A DNA stretch of 40,835 nt from JACQFZ01 sp045810625 (GTDB taxonomy: Bacteria; Pseudomonadota; Gammaproteobacteria; Acidiferrobacterales; Sulfurifustaceae), in NCBI GenBank assembly GCA_045810625.1, contig JBJMVQ010000073.1:1-40835 (forward strand), written 5' to 3'. Every line of letters begins with the position of its first letter. Positions within the stretch are counted from its first letter, which is position 1. This document shows, in pieces, positions 8,131 through 17,184 of this stretch. The notes below the pieces were generated by a model that ran no database searches, was not told the DNA's origin, and saw only the letters and a list, made by a program, of their open reading frames with translations. The position numbers and the translations under genes were made by a program.

Positions 8131-9702
8131 ATGGCGGCGATCAAGCGCGCGCTCATCAGCGTGTCCGACAAAACCGGAGTGGTCTCTTTCGCACGCGCGC
8201 TCGTCGAGCGCGGAGTCGAAATTCTCTCTACGGGGGGAACCGCTCGTCTGCTCCGCTCGAACGACGTGCCGGTCGTCGAAATCGCGGACTACACCGGCTT
8301 TCCCGAAATGCTCGACGGCCGCGTGAAGACGCTGCATCCGCGCGTGCACGCCGGTCTGCTCGCACGCCGCGACGACGAAACCCATCGCGACGCGCTGCGC
8401 GAGCACGACATCGCGCCGATCGATCTCGTCGTGGTCAATCTGTACCCCTTCGAGCAAACGGCTGCGCAGCCGAACTGCGCGCTCGCGGACGCGATCGAGC
8501 AGATCGATATCGGCGGCCCGACAATGCTTCGCGCCGCCGCCAAGAACTACTCGGCGGTGACCGTGGTGGTCGATGCCGCGGATCACGCGCTCGTGCTCGA
8601 CGAGATGCGCGCACACGAGAACGCGACGACGCCGCAGACGCGCTTTCGCCTTGCCGTTAAAGCGTTCGAGCACACGGCACGCTACGACGGCGCTATAGCG
8701 AATTATCTCGGCGCGCTCGAGGCCGACGGCACACGCGCCGATTTCGCGCACACGTTCAATCTGCAAGTGCGCCTCGCGCAGACGTTACGTTACGGCGAGA
8801 ATCCGCATCAGCGCGCCGCGTTTTACGTCGATCACAACGCCGCACCGGGCACGATCGCGGGAGCGAAGCAGCTGCAGGGCCGAGAGCTTTCCTACAACAA
8901 CATCGCCGACGCCGACGCCGCGCTCGAGTGCGTGAAAACATTCGATGCGCCCGCCTGCGTCATCGTCAAACACGCGAATCCATGCGGCGTCGCCGTCGCC
9001 GGCTCGATTCGCGAAGCATACGACCGCGCCTTCGCGACGGACCCGACCTCCGCCTACGGCGGCATCATTGCGTTCAACCGCGCGCTCGATGCGGACACCG
9101 CGCGCGCCATCGTCGATCGGCAGTTCGTCGAAGTCATCATTGCGCCGGAAGTGACGACCGAAGCGCGCACGGCGGTTGCGGGCAGACCCAACGTGCGCTT
9201 GCTCGCGTGCGGTCAATGGCCGGCGGCGGGCGTCGCCGAACTCGATCTGAAACGTGTCGCCGGCGGATTGCTCGTCCAGGACGCCGATCGCGCGACGATC
9301 GATGCGACCGCGCTCAAGATCGTGACGCGGCGTGCACCGAGCGACGCAGAGCAGCGTGACCTGCTGTTCGCGTGGCGCGTCGTGAAATTCGTGAAATCGA
9401 ACGCGATCGTTTACTGCAAGGACGGCGCGACCATCGGCGTCGGCGCCGGGCAGATGAGCCGCGTCTACAGCTCGCGCATCGCGGCGCTCAAGGCGCAGGA
9501 CGCCGGGCTTCAAGTGCGCGGCAGCGTAATGGCGTCGGACGCGTTCTTTCCGTTTCGCGACGGGCTGGACGCGGCGGCTGAGGTCGGCGTCACGGCCGTG
9601 ATCCAACCCGGCGGATCGATGCGCGACCAGGAAGTAATCGATGCGGCCAACGAACACGGCATTGCCATGGTGTTCACCGGCGTACGTCATTTCCGTCACT
9701 GA
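8131..9702 (+). CDS. purH: Bifunctional AICAR formyltransferase / IMP cyclohydrolase
   Basis: PurH catalyses the last two steps of de novo purine synthesis, formylating AICAR and closing the ring to IMP. The 523-residue protein has the N-terminal IMP cyclohydrolase domain (MGS-like fold; STGGTARLL near 31-39, YTGFPEMLDGRVKTLHP) and the C-terminal transformylase domain with KHANPCGVA, the GVGAGQMSRV substrate site and the SDAFFPF motif. The length matches E. coli (529). It is followed by purD, the common purHD order. Confidence 0.97.
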   Translation: MAAIKRALISVSDKTGVVSFARALVERGVEILSTGGTARLLRSNDVPVVEIADYTGFPEMLDGRVKTLHPRVHAGLLARRDDETHRDALREHDIAPIDLVVVNLYPFEQTAAQPNCALADAIEQIDIGGPTMLRAAAKNYSAVTVVVDAADHALVLDEMRAHENATTPQTRFRLAVKAFEHTARYDGAIANYLGALEADGTRADFAHTFNLQVRLAQTLRYGENPHQRAAFYVDHNAAPGTIAGAKQLQGRELSYNNIADADAALECVKTFDAPACVIVKHANPCGVAVAGSIREAYDRAFATDPTSAYGGIIAFNRALDADTARAIVDRQFVEVIIAPEVTTEARTAVAGRPNVRLLACGQWPAAGVAELDLKRVAGGLLVQDADRATIDATALKIVTRRAPSDAEQRDLLFAWRVVKFVKSNAIVYCKDGATIGVGAGQMSRVYSSRIAALKAQDAGLQVRGSVMASDAFFPFRDGLDAAAEVGVTAVIQPGGSMRDQEVIDAANEHGIAMVFTGVRHFRH

Positions 9703-9783
9703 CTCAGTGCGCGAATGATAAGGTGGCAGGTTATCGGTCAGCTATCACCGCTTTGATTCGGTAGAACCCATTCGAGACAGCGC

Positions 9784-11079
9784 ATGAATATTCTCGTCGT
9801 CGGCGGCGGTGGCCGCGAACATGCACTCGCATGGAAGATCGCGCGCTCGCCGCGGGCGAACCGTATTTACGTGGCGCCGGGCAACGCCGGCACTGCGCGC
9901 GAAGCGAAATGCACCAATGTCCCGATCGCCGCCGACGACGTCGACGGCTTGCTGCGCTTTGCGACAACCGAACGCATCGATCTCACCGTCATCGGCCCGG
10001 AGGCGCCGCTCGCGCTCGGCATCGTCGATCGCTTCACCGCCGCGGGGCTGCGCTGCTTCGGTCCGACCCGAGCGGCCGCGCAGCTCGAGAACTCGAAAGC
10101 TTATGCGAAGTCCTTTCTCGCCCGGCATCACATCCCCACGGCGCACTATCACGAGACGAACAGTTACGCCGAAAGTCTCGCGATCATCGATCAGCTGCCG
10201 CTTCCGCACGTGGTGAAGGCGGACGGTCTCGCGGCCGGCAAGGGCGTAGTAATTGCCGAGACGCGCGAAGAGCTGCGGCGCGCGGTCGAGGACTTCCAAC
10301 AGAAAAAAACGCTTGGCGCCGCGGGCACGCGCATCGTCTTCGAGGAGTTTCTGCGCGGCGAAGAGGCGAGCTTCATCGTCATGGTCGACGGTGCGCACGT
10401 ACTCGCGCTCGCCTCGTCGCAAGACCATAAGCGCGTGAACGACGGCGATACCGGACCGAACACGGGCGGAATGGGCGCGTACTCGCCGGCGCCGGTCGTA
10501 ACGCCCGAAGTGCACGCGCGCGTGCTGCGCGAAGTGATCGAACCGACCGTGGGCGGGCTCGCGCGCGAGGGGCATCCCTACACCGGTTTCCTCTACGCCG
10601 GCCTCATGATCGCGCCGGACGGGACCCCGAACGTGCTCGAGTTCAACTGCCGGTTCGGCGATCCGGAGACGCAGCCGATGCTGTTCCGGCTGCAGTCGGA
10701 CCTGATCGATCTGATCGAGGCGGCGCTCGACGGGCGCCTGGATACAACCGAAGCGCGCTGGGATCCGCGCGCCGCACTCGGCGTCGTGATGGCCGCCGGC
10801 GGCTACCCCGGCGACTACCGCAAGGGTGAGATCATCACCGGCCTGCCGACCGTCGATGCGGAGGACGTCAAAGTCTTCCACGCGGGCACCGGCGAACGCG
10901 ACGGCAAGGTCGTCACCAACGGCGGGCGTGTGTTGTGCGTGACGGCGCTCGGCGCTACAGTGAGCGCGGCGCAGGCACGCGCATACGAGGTCGTACGGCG
11001 CATTCACTGGTCCGACGTGCATTACCGCCGCGACATCGGATATCGCGCCATCGCTCGCGCCGGCGGACAATCAATCTGA
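9784..11079 (+). CDS. purD: Phosphoribosylamine-glycine ligase (GAR synthetase)
   Basis: An ATP-grasp enzyme joining 5-phosphoribosylamine and glycine, the second step of purine synthesis. The 431-residue protein starts MNILVVGGGGREHALAWK (N domain, nucleotide loop), carries KADGLAAGKGV in the ATP-grasp region and ends with the GFLYAGLMI and LEFNCRFGDPETQ metal/ATP-site motifs. It is separated from purH by 81 bases without an evident terminator and from purE by 10 bases, so a purH-purD-purE operon is likely. Confidence 0.97.
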   Translation: MNILVVGGGGREHALAWKIARSPRANRIYVAPGNAGTAREAKCTNVPIAADDVDGLLRFATTERIDLTVIGPEAPLALGIVDRFTAAGLRCFGPTRAAAQLENSKAYAKSFLARHHIPTAHYHETNSYAESLAIIDQLPLPHVVKADGLAAGKGVVIAETREELRRAVEDFQQKKTLGAAGTRIVFEEFLRGEEASFIVMVDGAHVLALASSQDHKRVNDGDTGPNTGGMGAYSPAPVVTPEVHARVLREVIEPTVGGLAREGHPYTGFLYAGLMIAPDGTPNVLEFNCRFGDPETQPMLFRLQSDLIDLIEAALDGRLDTTEARWDPRAALGVVMAAGGYPGDYRKGEIITGLPTVDAEDVKVFHAGTGERDGKVVTNGGRVLCVTALGATVSAAQARAYEVVRRIHWSDVHYRRDIGYRAIARAGGQSI

Positions 11080-11089
11080 AACTTTCGCT

Positions 11090-11602
11090 ATGACCAAACC
11101 CTTCGTTGCTATCCTCATGGGCTCGGACTCGGACGCGGAGACGATGCAGACCGCGGTCGAGACCCTCGATAAATTCGGCATCGCGCGCGAGGTGCGCGTG
11201 CTGTCGGCGCACCGCACCCCCGACGCGACGCACGCTTACGTCAAAGAGGCGGATTCGCGCGGCTGCGCCGTCTTCATCGCCGCGGCCGGCATGGCGGCGC
11301 ATCTCGCCGGCACCGTTGCGGCGCTGACGGTCAAGCCGGTCATCGGCGTCCCAATGGACGCCGGCCCCCTCAAGGGGCAGGACGCGCTGCTCTCGACGGT
11401 TCAGATGCCGGGCGGTATTCCCGTCGCGTGCGTCGCCATCGGCAAGGCGGGCGCCAAAAACGCCGCATATCTGGCCGCGCAAATCCTCGCGCTGGACGAC
11501 GCCGAGCTCGCGCGGCGCCTGCTCGATGAACGCCGGGCAAACGCCGCCGATATCGCGGCCAAGGACAAAATCGTTCGCGAGCGCTTCGGCACGCGCACAT
11601 GA
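11090..11602 (+). CDS. purE: 5-(carboxyamino)imidazole ribonucleotide mutase PurE
   Basis: PurE makes carboxyaminoimidazole ribonucleotide (CAIR) in purine synthesis. It has the GSDSDAETM phosphate loop, the SAHRTPD catalytic segment and the VQMPGGIPV stretch. The 40s-loop region reads AAGMAAHLAG, where E. coli reads GAGGAAHLPG. No purK follows, although purE-purK is the usual pairing for class I PurE; purK may lie elsewhere, or this PurE may work without it. The stop overlaps the next gene by ATGA. Confidence 0.95.
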   Translation: MTKPFVAILMGSDSDAETMQTAVETLDKFGIAREVRVLSAHRTPDATHAYVKEADSRGCAVFIAAAGMAAHLAGTVAALTVKPVIGVPMDAGPLKGQDALLSTVQMPGGIPVACVAIGKAGAKNAAYLAAQILALDDAELARRLLDERRANAADIAAKDKIVRERFGTRT

Positions 11603-12138
11603 TGACGCAGTCGCTCGTCCGCGCGGCGCAGGTCATCCGGCAGGGTGGTCTCGTCGCCTACGCGACCGAGCACTGCTTCGGACTGGGTTGCGATCCGCAG
11701 AACGAGCGCGCGGTTGCGCGTTTGCTGCGCGTGAAACGCCGATCGCCCGACAAAGGCCTGATCGTCATCGCCGCTGACGCGGGGCAACTCGCGCCGTACG
11801 TGGCGGCGATTCCCCCGCAAGTCGCGGTTACGTGGCCGGGACCGCACACCTGGCTCGTCGAGCCGAGCAAACGAGCGCCGCGCTGGATCACCGGCAAGCA
11901 TCCGCGCATCGCCGTGCGCGTCACCGCGCACCCGCAGGCGGCGGCGCTGTGCCGGGCCGCGGGCATGGCGATCGTCTCGACCAGCGCGAACCGTACCGGC
12001 CAGCAACCGGCGCGCGACTACCGCGACGTGCTGCACCGATTCGGCGGCGTGGTCGACTGCGTGGTCGCCGGACGCGTCGGCGATCTGCCGGCGCCGACCC
12101 CGATCCGCGACGCCGTAACCGGTCGATCGATCCGCTAG
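11599..12138 (+). CDS. tsaC: Threonylcarbamoyl-AMP synthase (TsaC/YrdC type)
   Basis: It makes threonylcarbamoyl-AMP from threonine, bicarbonate and ATP, the first step of t6A modification at position 37 of ANN-decoding tRNAs. The 179-residue single-domain protein has the YrdC signatures: the GGLVAYATEHCFGLGCDP start, the KRRSPDKGLIVIA block (about 49-61), WPGPHTWLV and the STSANRTGQ motif near 128-136. It lacks the extra C-terminal Sua5 domain, so it is the short TsaC form. Either of two adjacent ATG codons could be the start; the first overlaps the purE stop. Confidence 0.93.
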   Translation: MMTQSLVRAAQVIRQGGLVAYATEHCFGLGCDPQNERAVARLLRVKRRSPDKGLIVIAADAGQLAPYVAAIPPQVAVTWPGPHTWLVEPSKRAPRWITGKHPRIAVRVTAHPQAAALCRAAGMAIVSTSANRTGQQPARDYRDVLHRFGGVVDCVVAGRVGDLPAPTPIRDAVTGRSIR

Positions 12139-12142
12139 AGCC

Positions 12143-13069
12143 ATGGCTCACGCCAACATCGACGCCGTCGAAGATTACCTCCTCGATCTGCAGGATCGCA
12201 TCTGCGCGGCGCTCGAGCAGGAAGACGGCGCGGCGCGCTTTCGTGAAGATCGGTGGGACCGCGCCGGCGGGGGCGGAGGGCGCACGCGCGTGCTTACGGA
12301 CGGCGGTGTCTTCGAGCAAGCGGGCGTCAACTTTTCGCACGTGCACGGTTCGGGCCTGCCCCCTTCGGCGACCGCGCAGCGCCCGGAGCTCGCGGGGCGC
12401 AGCTTCCAGGCGCTCGGCGTTTCGCTCGTTATTCATCCGCGCAATCCGTACGTTCCGACATCGCACTGCAACGTGCGCTTCTTCCAGGCGGAAAAAGCCG
12501 GCGAAGCGCCGATCTGGTGGTTCGGCGGCGGCTTCGACCTCACGCCGTATTACGGTTTCGTCGACGACTGTGCGCATTGGCATCGCGAGGCGAAGCGCGC
12601 GTGCGATCCGTTCGGCGCGGACTATTACGCTCGGTTCAAAAAATGGTGCGATGAATATTTTTACCTCAAACATCGGCAGGAGCCGCGCGGCATCGGCGGG
12701 CTCTTCTTCGATGACCTGAACGAGCGCGGCTTCGAACATTGCTTCGGTTTCCAGCGCAGCGTCGGCGATCACTACCTGCGTGCGTATCTCCCGATCGTGC
12801 AGCGGCGCAAGAACATTCCGTATGGCGAGCGCGAACGCGAGTTTCAGCTCTACCGGCGCGGGCGCTACGTCGAGTTCAACCTCGTCTACGACCGCGGCAC
12901 GCTATTCGGATTGCAGTCGGGCGGGCGTACCGAGTCGATCCTCATGTCGCTGCCGCCGCTCGTGCGCTGGCACTACGACTATCGACCGGAACCGGGCAGC
13001 GCCGAAGCGCGACTGTACGACGAATTTCTCAAACACAAAGACTGGCTCGCCGAGACGAGCGGAGACTGA
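12143..13069 (+). CDS. hemF: Oxygen-dependent coproporphyrinogen III oxidase
   Basis: It decarboxylates two propionates of coproporphyrinogen III to vinyl groups with O2, a late heme-synthesis step. The 308-residue protein has the family hallmarks NVRFFQAEK, WWFGGGFDLTPYY (about 128-140), the KKWCDEYFYLKHR block and the FNLVYDRGTLFGLQSGGR signature near 250. It implies an aerobic route to heme, in line with hemL and hemH at 34588-38361. It starts four bases after tsaC, so it belongs to the same transcription unit. Confidence 0.96.
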   Translation: MAHANIDAVEDYLLDLQDRICAALEQEDGAARFREDRWDRAGGGGGRTRVLTDGGVFEQAGVNFSHVHGSGLPPSATAQRPELAGRSFQALGVSLVIHPRNPYVPTSHCNVRFFQAEKAGEAPIWWFGGGFDLTPYYGFVDDCAHWHREAKRACDPFGADYYARFKKWCDEYFYLKHRQEPRGIGGLFFDDLNERGFEHCFGFQRSVGDHYLRAYLPIVQRRKNIPYGEREREFQLYRRGRYVEFNLVYDRGTLFGLQSGGRTESILMSLPPLVRWHYDYRPEPGSAEARLYDEFLKHKDWLAETSGD

Positions 13070-13072
13070 GGC

Positions 13073-13474
13073 GTGGAACAGATTTCACTTCCCACCGACG
13101 AAGAGCCGACACTGCGCGTCTCGCCGATGCCGTCCGATACGAACGCCACGGGCGACATCTTCGGCGGCTGGATCATGTCGCAGGTCGACATCGCGGGCGG
13201 CATCTACGCGGCGCGGCGTGCACGCGGCCGCGTCGCCACCGTCGCGGTAAACGCCTTCACGTTCAAGAAACCGGTGTACGTTGCCGACGTGGTGAGCTTC
13301 TATACGCGCCTGCTCAAGATCGGCACGACATCGCTCACGGTCGACGTGAAGGTCTATGCGCAGCGCAACTGGAGCGCGGCGACGCCGGGCGAGGTCGTGC
13401 TCGTCACTGAAGCCGTGCTCACCTACGTCGCGCTCGACGCCCAAGGTCGCAAGCGCCCGGTTCCATCCGCCTAA
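13073..13474 (+). CDS. YciA-type acyl-CoA thioesterase (hotdog fold)
   Basis: A 133-residue single hotdog domain with the YciA pattern: ATGDIFGGWIMSQVDIAGG (about 23-41), whose Asp/Gly helix forms the active site, then a VAVNAFTFKKPVYVAD segment. Family members hydrolyse short- to long-chain acyl-CoAs in the cytoplasm, perhaps to recycle CoA or restrain accumulation. It starts with GTG three bases after hemF. The substrate cannot be told from sequence. Confidence 0.88.
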   Translation: MEQISLPTDEEPTLRVSPMPSDTNATGDIFGGWIMSQVDIAGGIYAARRARGRVATVAVNAFTFKKPVYVADVVSFYTRLLKIGTTSLTVDVKVYAQRNWSAATPGEVVLVTEAVLTYVALDAQGRKRPVPSA

Positions 13475-13520
13475 CGCCGTTCGCGTGACAACGTCCGGCG
13501 CGGCTACTACGCTGGACGTT

Positions 13521-14039
13521 ATGAAACGGCTGCTGCTAATCGCGTTCCTGCTGCTCCCGGCGTTGGGCGGCGCCACCACGACCAGCCCAGCAAAGCTGAT
13601 GCGGTTGCAGGCGACGGACCCCGGCCTCGCGCCGCTGACCGTCCTCGACGAACCCGGGCTCAAGCTTCGTCAGGCGCCGGTCGTCGCGAACGAATGGAAG
13701 CTGACGGCGGACGAGCCACTTACCGGGAACGCACGACCCCAAGACCGGCTGATCGAGCTCTACAGCGGCGCCGCGAGCGCACCGATCCTCGTTTGCCGCG
13801 TGCTGGTCCGCTATTACCCGAAAAACGGGAAATGGGTGCCTGGCTTTAGAATCGATGAGGAACCGCTGCTCGTGAACGTCGGCGGGCGCTGGCAGCCGAT
13901 CGAGCTGGTCAAAGGAACGCCGACCCTGCTCGTCCAAAAAGGCAACGTGCTCCCGAACGCAGAAGGCTTCTTCCCGGCGATCACCTTTGCGTTCAGCTCC
14001 GGGTCATTTCCGGTGGTCGGCTGGCGCGTACTGCGCTGA
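13521..14039 (+). CDS. Secreted hypothetical protein
   Basis: A 172-residue protein with a clear Sec signal peptide (MKRLLLIAFLLLPALGGA, cut near 18) and no membrane segment afterwards. The mature part is mixed beta with no cysteine pair pattern, no catalytic motif and no family that I recognise. One lone cysteine occurs in ILVCRVLVRYY. The region from about 105 to the end (WVPGFRIDEEPLLVNVGGRW) has regular alternation consistent with a small beta barrel or sandwich. It is the last plus-strand gene before a convergent block, 46 bases after the thioesterase. Confidence 0.7.
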   Translation: MKRLLLIAFLLLPALGGATTTSPAKLMRLQATDPGLAPLTVLDEPGLKLRQAPVVANEWKLTADEPLTGNARPQDRLIELYSGAASAPILVCRVLVRYYPKNGKWVPGFRIDEEPLLVNVGGRWQPIELVKGTPTLLVQKGNVLPNAEGFFPAITFAFSSGSFPVVGWRVLR

Positions 14040-14091
14040 CCGCCGTCGTGTCGCTAAAGACCGCGATCGAGATTCGCGTCTCGCACTTAGC

Positions 14092-14847
14092 CTAGCGTTT
14101 CCTCAATGCATCGAGGAACGGCGTGATCACATCCATGGGCAGCGGGAACACGATCGTCGAGCTCTTCTCGCTCGCCATGCCGGAAAGCGTCTGTAGATAG
14201 CGCAACTGCAGCGCCTGCGGGCTGCGGGCGATTTGCTCGGCCGCGAGCACCAGCTTCTCCGCCGCCTGCAGCTCACCCTCGGCGTGGATCACCTTCGCAC
14301 GCCGTGAGCGCTCCGCTTCGGCCTGCTGCGCGATCGCGCGCACCATCGTCGGGTCGATGTCGACGTGCTTGATCTCGACGCTCGTCACTTTGATGCCCCA
14401 GACGTCGGTCGCGGCGTCGAGGATGCGCTGGATATCGACGTTCAGCTTGTCGCGCTCGGCGAGCATTTCGTCGAGCTCGTGCTTGCCGAGCACCGAGCGC
14501 AGCGTGGTTTGCGCGAGCTGGCTCGTCGCCGCGTAGTAATCCTCGACCTGAATGATCGCGCGCTGTGGATCGACGACGCGAAAGTACACGACCGCGTTCA
14601 CTTTGACGGAGACGTTGTCGCGTGAGATCACGTCCTGCGGCGGCACATCCATGACGATCGTGCGCAGATCGACTTTCACGACCTGTTGCACGCCGGGCAA
14701 GATGATCACGAGCCCTGGCCCCTTCACGCGCCAGAATCGCCCGAGCAGGAACACCACCCCGCGCTCATATTCGCGAAAGATTCGAATCGCGGAAAAGAGA
14801 ATGAGCACGACAACGGCAATGACGAAACCGGCGGAAGCGAATCCCAT
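14092..14847 (-). CDS. Slipin / stomatin-like SPFH-domain membrane protein
   Basis: A 251-residue protein with one N-terminal membrane hairpin/helix (about 5-25), an SPFH domain (EYERGVVFLLGRFWRVKGPGL...) and a C-terminal coiled region rich in Glu/Ala (about 165-205, AQQAEAERSRRAKVIHAEGE). Bacterial slipins oligomerise in membrane microdomains and pair with NfeD-type proteases that cut them near the C-terminus. Here the gene starts four bases after the NfeD-protease gene, the classic operon partner. Its physiological role is unknown. Confidence 0.93.
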   Translation of the reverse strand: MGFASAGFVIAVVVLILFSAIRIFREYERGVVFLLGRFWRVKGPGLVIILPGVQQVVKVDLRTIVMDVPPQDVISRDNVSVKVNAVVYFRVVDPQRAIIQVEDYYAATSQLAQTTLRSVLGKHELDEMLAERDKLNVDIQRILDAATDVWGIKVTSVEIKHVDIDPTMVRAIAQQAEAERSRRAKVIHAEGELQAAEKLVLAAEQIARSPQALQLRYLQTLSGMASEKSSTIVFPLPMDVITPFLDALRKR

Positions 14848-14851
14848 CTGA

Positions 14852-16306
14852 CTACCCCTCTTTTTTCTCTGGTTCGACGATAAGTGTCAGCCCGTGACGG
14901 GCGACGACCCGTATCCGTTGTCCCGGTGCGAGCGCGGCGCGCGTGTGCGCGAGCCAGCGCTCACCGTACACCTGCACCCAGCCCTGATCGGTGAATCCAT
15001 CGAGCGCAACGCCGGTCGCGCCGATCATGTACTCGCCCCCCGAGACCACGGCGCGACCGCGAGCGCGCATTGCAAGCGAGACAATCCCGAAGAGGATCGC
15101 ACTGCTCATCACCGCGATCACGGCAATCAGCTGCCACGCGACGTCGTAGCCCTCCACACCGGTGTCGAGAAGGATGATGGACCCGACCACGAACGCGATC
15201 ACACCGCCGACGCCGAGCGCACCGAAGCTCGGCATGAACGCTTCCGCGACCATGAAAGCGATGCCGAGCAGGATCAGGCCGAGCCCGGCGTAATTGACCG
15301 GCAACACCTGAAACGCATAGAGCGCGAGCAACAAGCAAATACCGCCGATGACGCCGGGCAGCACATAGCCCGGGTTCCACAGCTCGAAGAAGAGGCCGTA
15401 GACACCGAGCATCATGAGGATGTAAGCGACGTTCGGATCGGTGATCGCAGCGAGCAGCTTTACGCGCCAGTCGGGATCAAAGGTGTCCACCTCCGCACCC
15501 TTGAGCGCGAGATGCACGTCGTTACCCTCGACCTTAACGGCGCGGCCGTCGAGCTTCGCGACCAGATCGTTTACGTCCGTCGCCATCAAGTCCGCTACTT
15601 TCAGTCGCAGCGCCTCGTCCGCGTGCAGCGATGCCGCTTCGCGCACCGCCTTCTCGGCCCACTCGGCGTTGCGCCCGCGCAGCTGTGCGAGACCGCGGAT
15701 GTACGCAATCGCATCGTTCATCACCTTGTGCGCCATCGCGTCGCCGCTGATATCGGGCGCCTTCTCCTTCGCACCCTTCGATTTGCCGTCTTTGTCCTTT
15801 GCCGGCTCATCGCGCGGTTTCTCATCGCCGCCGAATCCGCCGCCGCCGATACGCACCGGCGTGGCCGCCCCGAGGTTCGTGCCCGGCGCCATCGCCGCGA
15901 TGTGGCTGGCGTAGAAAATGTACGTACCTGCGCTCGCAGCGCGTGCGCCCGACGGCGCGACGTAGGTCGCTACCGGAATCGGCGAGGCGATGATGTCCTT
16001 AATAATCTCGCGCATGGAAGTATCGAGACCACCGGGCGTATCGATGCGCAGGATCACGAGCGCCGCCTGCATGTCCTTCGCCCGTTTCAATCCGCTCCGC
16101 ACGTAGTCGTCGGTCGCGGGACCGATCGCGCCGCGAATGTTCAGCAGCAACACTTTTCTAGTCGCGGGGGTAGCGTTTTTTGCCGGCGGCGTCGGCGACG
16201 CGGCGAGCACGCCGAAGGCCCAGGCAACAAGCCCGGCCCAAACCATCAAACGCAGTGAGCGCCAACCGACGGACCGAGTTTTGGAGGTACGCACACCAAT
16301 CACCAT
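14852..16306 (-). CDS. NfeD-type membrane-bound serine protease (long form)
   Basis: A 484-residue long-form NfeD protein with a signal/anchor helix (about 18-35) and a ClpP-like protease domain with the nucleophile in RAASAGTYI (S125) and the likely general-base lysine at K194. Four to five membrane helices (about 295-400) and a C-terminal OB-fold NfeDC domain (about 420-480) follow. Between the catalytic residues is a low-complexity Gly/Lys/Asp insertion (about 154-184) that seems lineage-specific. In Pyrococcus the homologue cleaves its stomatin partner, and the partner gene follows immediately here. The start is uncertain, because the Shine-Dalgarno is weak. Confidence 0.92.
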   Translation of the reverse strand: MVIGVRTSKTRSVGWRSLRLMVWAGLVAWAFGVLAASPTPPAKNATPATRKVLLLNIRGAIGPATDDYVRSGLKRAKDMQAALVILRIDTPGGLDTSMREIIKDIIASPIPVATYVAPSGARAASAGTYIFYASHIAAMAPGTNLGAATPVRIGGGGFGGDEKPRDEPAKDKDGKSKGAKEKAPDISGDAMAHKVMNDAIAYIRGLAQLRGRNAEWAEKAVREAASLHADEALRLKVADLMATDVNDLVAKLDGRAVKVEGNDVHLALKGAEVDTFDPDWRVKLLAAITDPNVAYILMMLGVYGLFFELWNPGYVLPGVIGGICLLLALYAFQVLPVNYAGLGLILLGIAFMVAEAFMPSFGALGVGGVIAFVVGSIILLDTGVEGYDVAWQLIAVIAVMSSAILFGIVSLAMRARGRAVVSGGEYMIGATGVALDGFTDQGWVQVYGERWLAHTRAALAPGQRIRVVARHGLTLIVEPEKKEG

Positions 16307-16342
16307 ACCAGAGGTAATCGGCGCGGACGAGGGAACCGACCG

Positions 16343-16969
16343 TCAACAGCGCCCGAGGTAGCGGAGCAGAAAATCGAGAACTTCGAAGCGGTTGTACGCT
16401 TCTTGCGGCGAACGCCCCCAAACGGTGGGGCCATGATCGCGCACGAGAAGCGCACTCACTTTCGGCGCCGTGCGACGCAGCCGCGCTTCGACGTCGCCCG
16501 CGATACGCGCCACGTCCAGGTGGTTGGCAAAGATCGGCAGCTCGACCTTCGGCCGCTGCTCCCAGATGTCGAAGCCCTTGATCATCTCGATCGGTGGAAG
16601 CGCCAGCCCCACCGCTTTCCGCGGCAACCGCTCCGTGGCGAGGCAGGCGGCGACCGTATGCCCGTGCAGACATGCCTGCGCGTCCGGAAATAGCGCATAG
16701 AGCACGGCGTGGATCGCGGTTTCCGCCGATGGGCGCTGATCGGCCCGGCTACGCTCGGCGATCGTCCCATCGGCGACGCGCACCAAGAGAAAATCGTGCT
16801 CGTCCAGCCGGCCCTTCGGCAAACCGCTCGCGGTAATCCAAAAGTGCTCCGCATCCGCACGTGCGGACAAATTGCCCGCCGTCCCCGCCATCCATCCGCG
16901 GGCGTGAAAGTCACGCGCGATTTCGACGAGCGCCGCCCGCGGCGGGAGATCATCCAAGCTTCGCGTCAT
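16343..16969 (-). CDS. mtnB: Methylthioribulose-1-phosphate dehydratase
   Basis: MtnB dehydrates methylthioribulose-1-phosphate in the methionine salvage pathway. The 208-residue protein belongs to the class II aldolase fold, with ARGWMAGTAGNLSAR (substrate loop), the zinc site around CLHGHT, the FANHLDVA second metal-ligand region and LVRDHGPTVWG. ATG 16969 was chosen because the longer open frame adds 36 residues unlike the family and AGGAG lies just upstream. It lies between mtnD and the NfeD gene on the same strand. No mtnC lies in between. Confidence 0.92.
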   Translation of the reverse strand: MTRSLDDLPPRAALVEIARDFHARGWMAGTAGNLSARADAEHFWITASGLPKGRLDEHDFLLVRVADGTIAERSRADQRPSAETAIHAVLYALFPDAQACLHGHTVAACLATERLPRKAVGLALPPIEMIKGFDIWEQRPKVELPIFANHLDVARIAGDVEARLRRTAPKVSALLVRDHGPTVWGRSPQEAYNRFEVLDFLLRYLGRC

Positions 16970-17184
16970 CGCTCCTACTTTTTCAATGCACCGCAACGAT
17001 GGCGACTCCGGCGCGCGGAGGTACACCGAAACGGGAACGCAGGACGTCGGGTACTGGTTGGCGCGGCCGCGCGCCAAATGTCGGGCCGCCTCACGGCAAA
17101 ATCCCTAGTGAGCGTTAGGCCTGCTCGCTCCACACTCCGTTGCCTTGCGACAGCGGCGGCGAAGTCGTCGAGCATCGCGGCGCG
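16970..17184. other. Gap between mtnD and mtnB without mtnC
   Basis: I read all minus-strand frames of this 215-base gap for remains of the enolase-phosphatase MtnC (the DIEGTT motif and haloacid dehalogenase signatures) and found none. The short open frames here are arginine-rich, compositional shadows. No terminator with a T tract is visible, so mtnD and mtnB may still be co-transcribed. Confidence 0.5.

Noticed and set aside
14894..16258. 454-codon plus-strand frame opposite the NfeD protease
   Set aside because: Shadow of the NfeD gene; composition dominated by Arg, His and Asp, and no family resemblance.
16970..17184. mtnC fragment between mtnD and mtnB
   Set aside because: No haloacid-dehalogenase or enolase-phosphatase motif in any minus-strand frame; short Arg-rich frames only.
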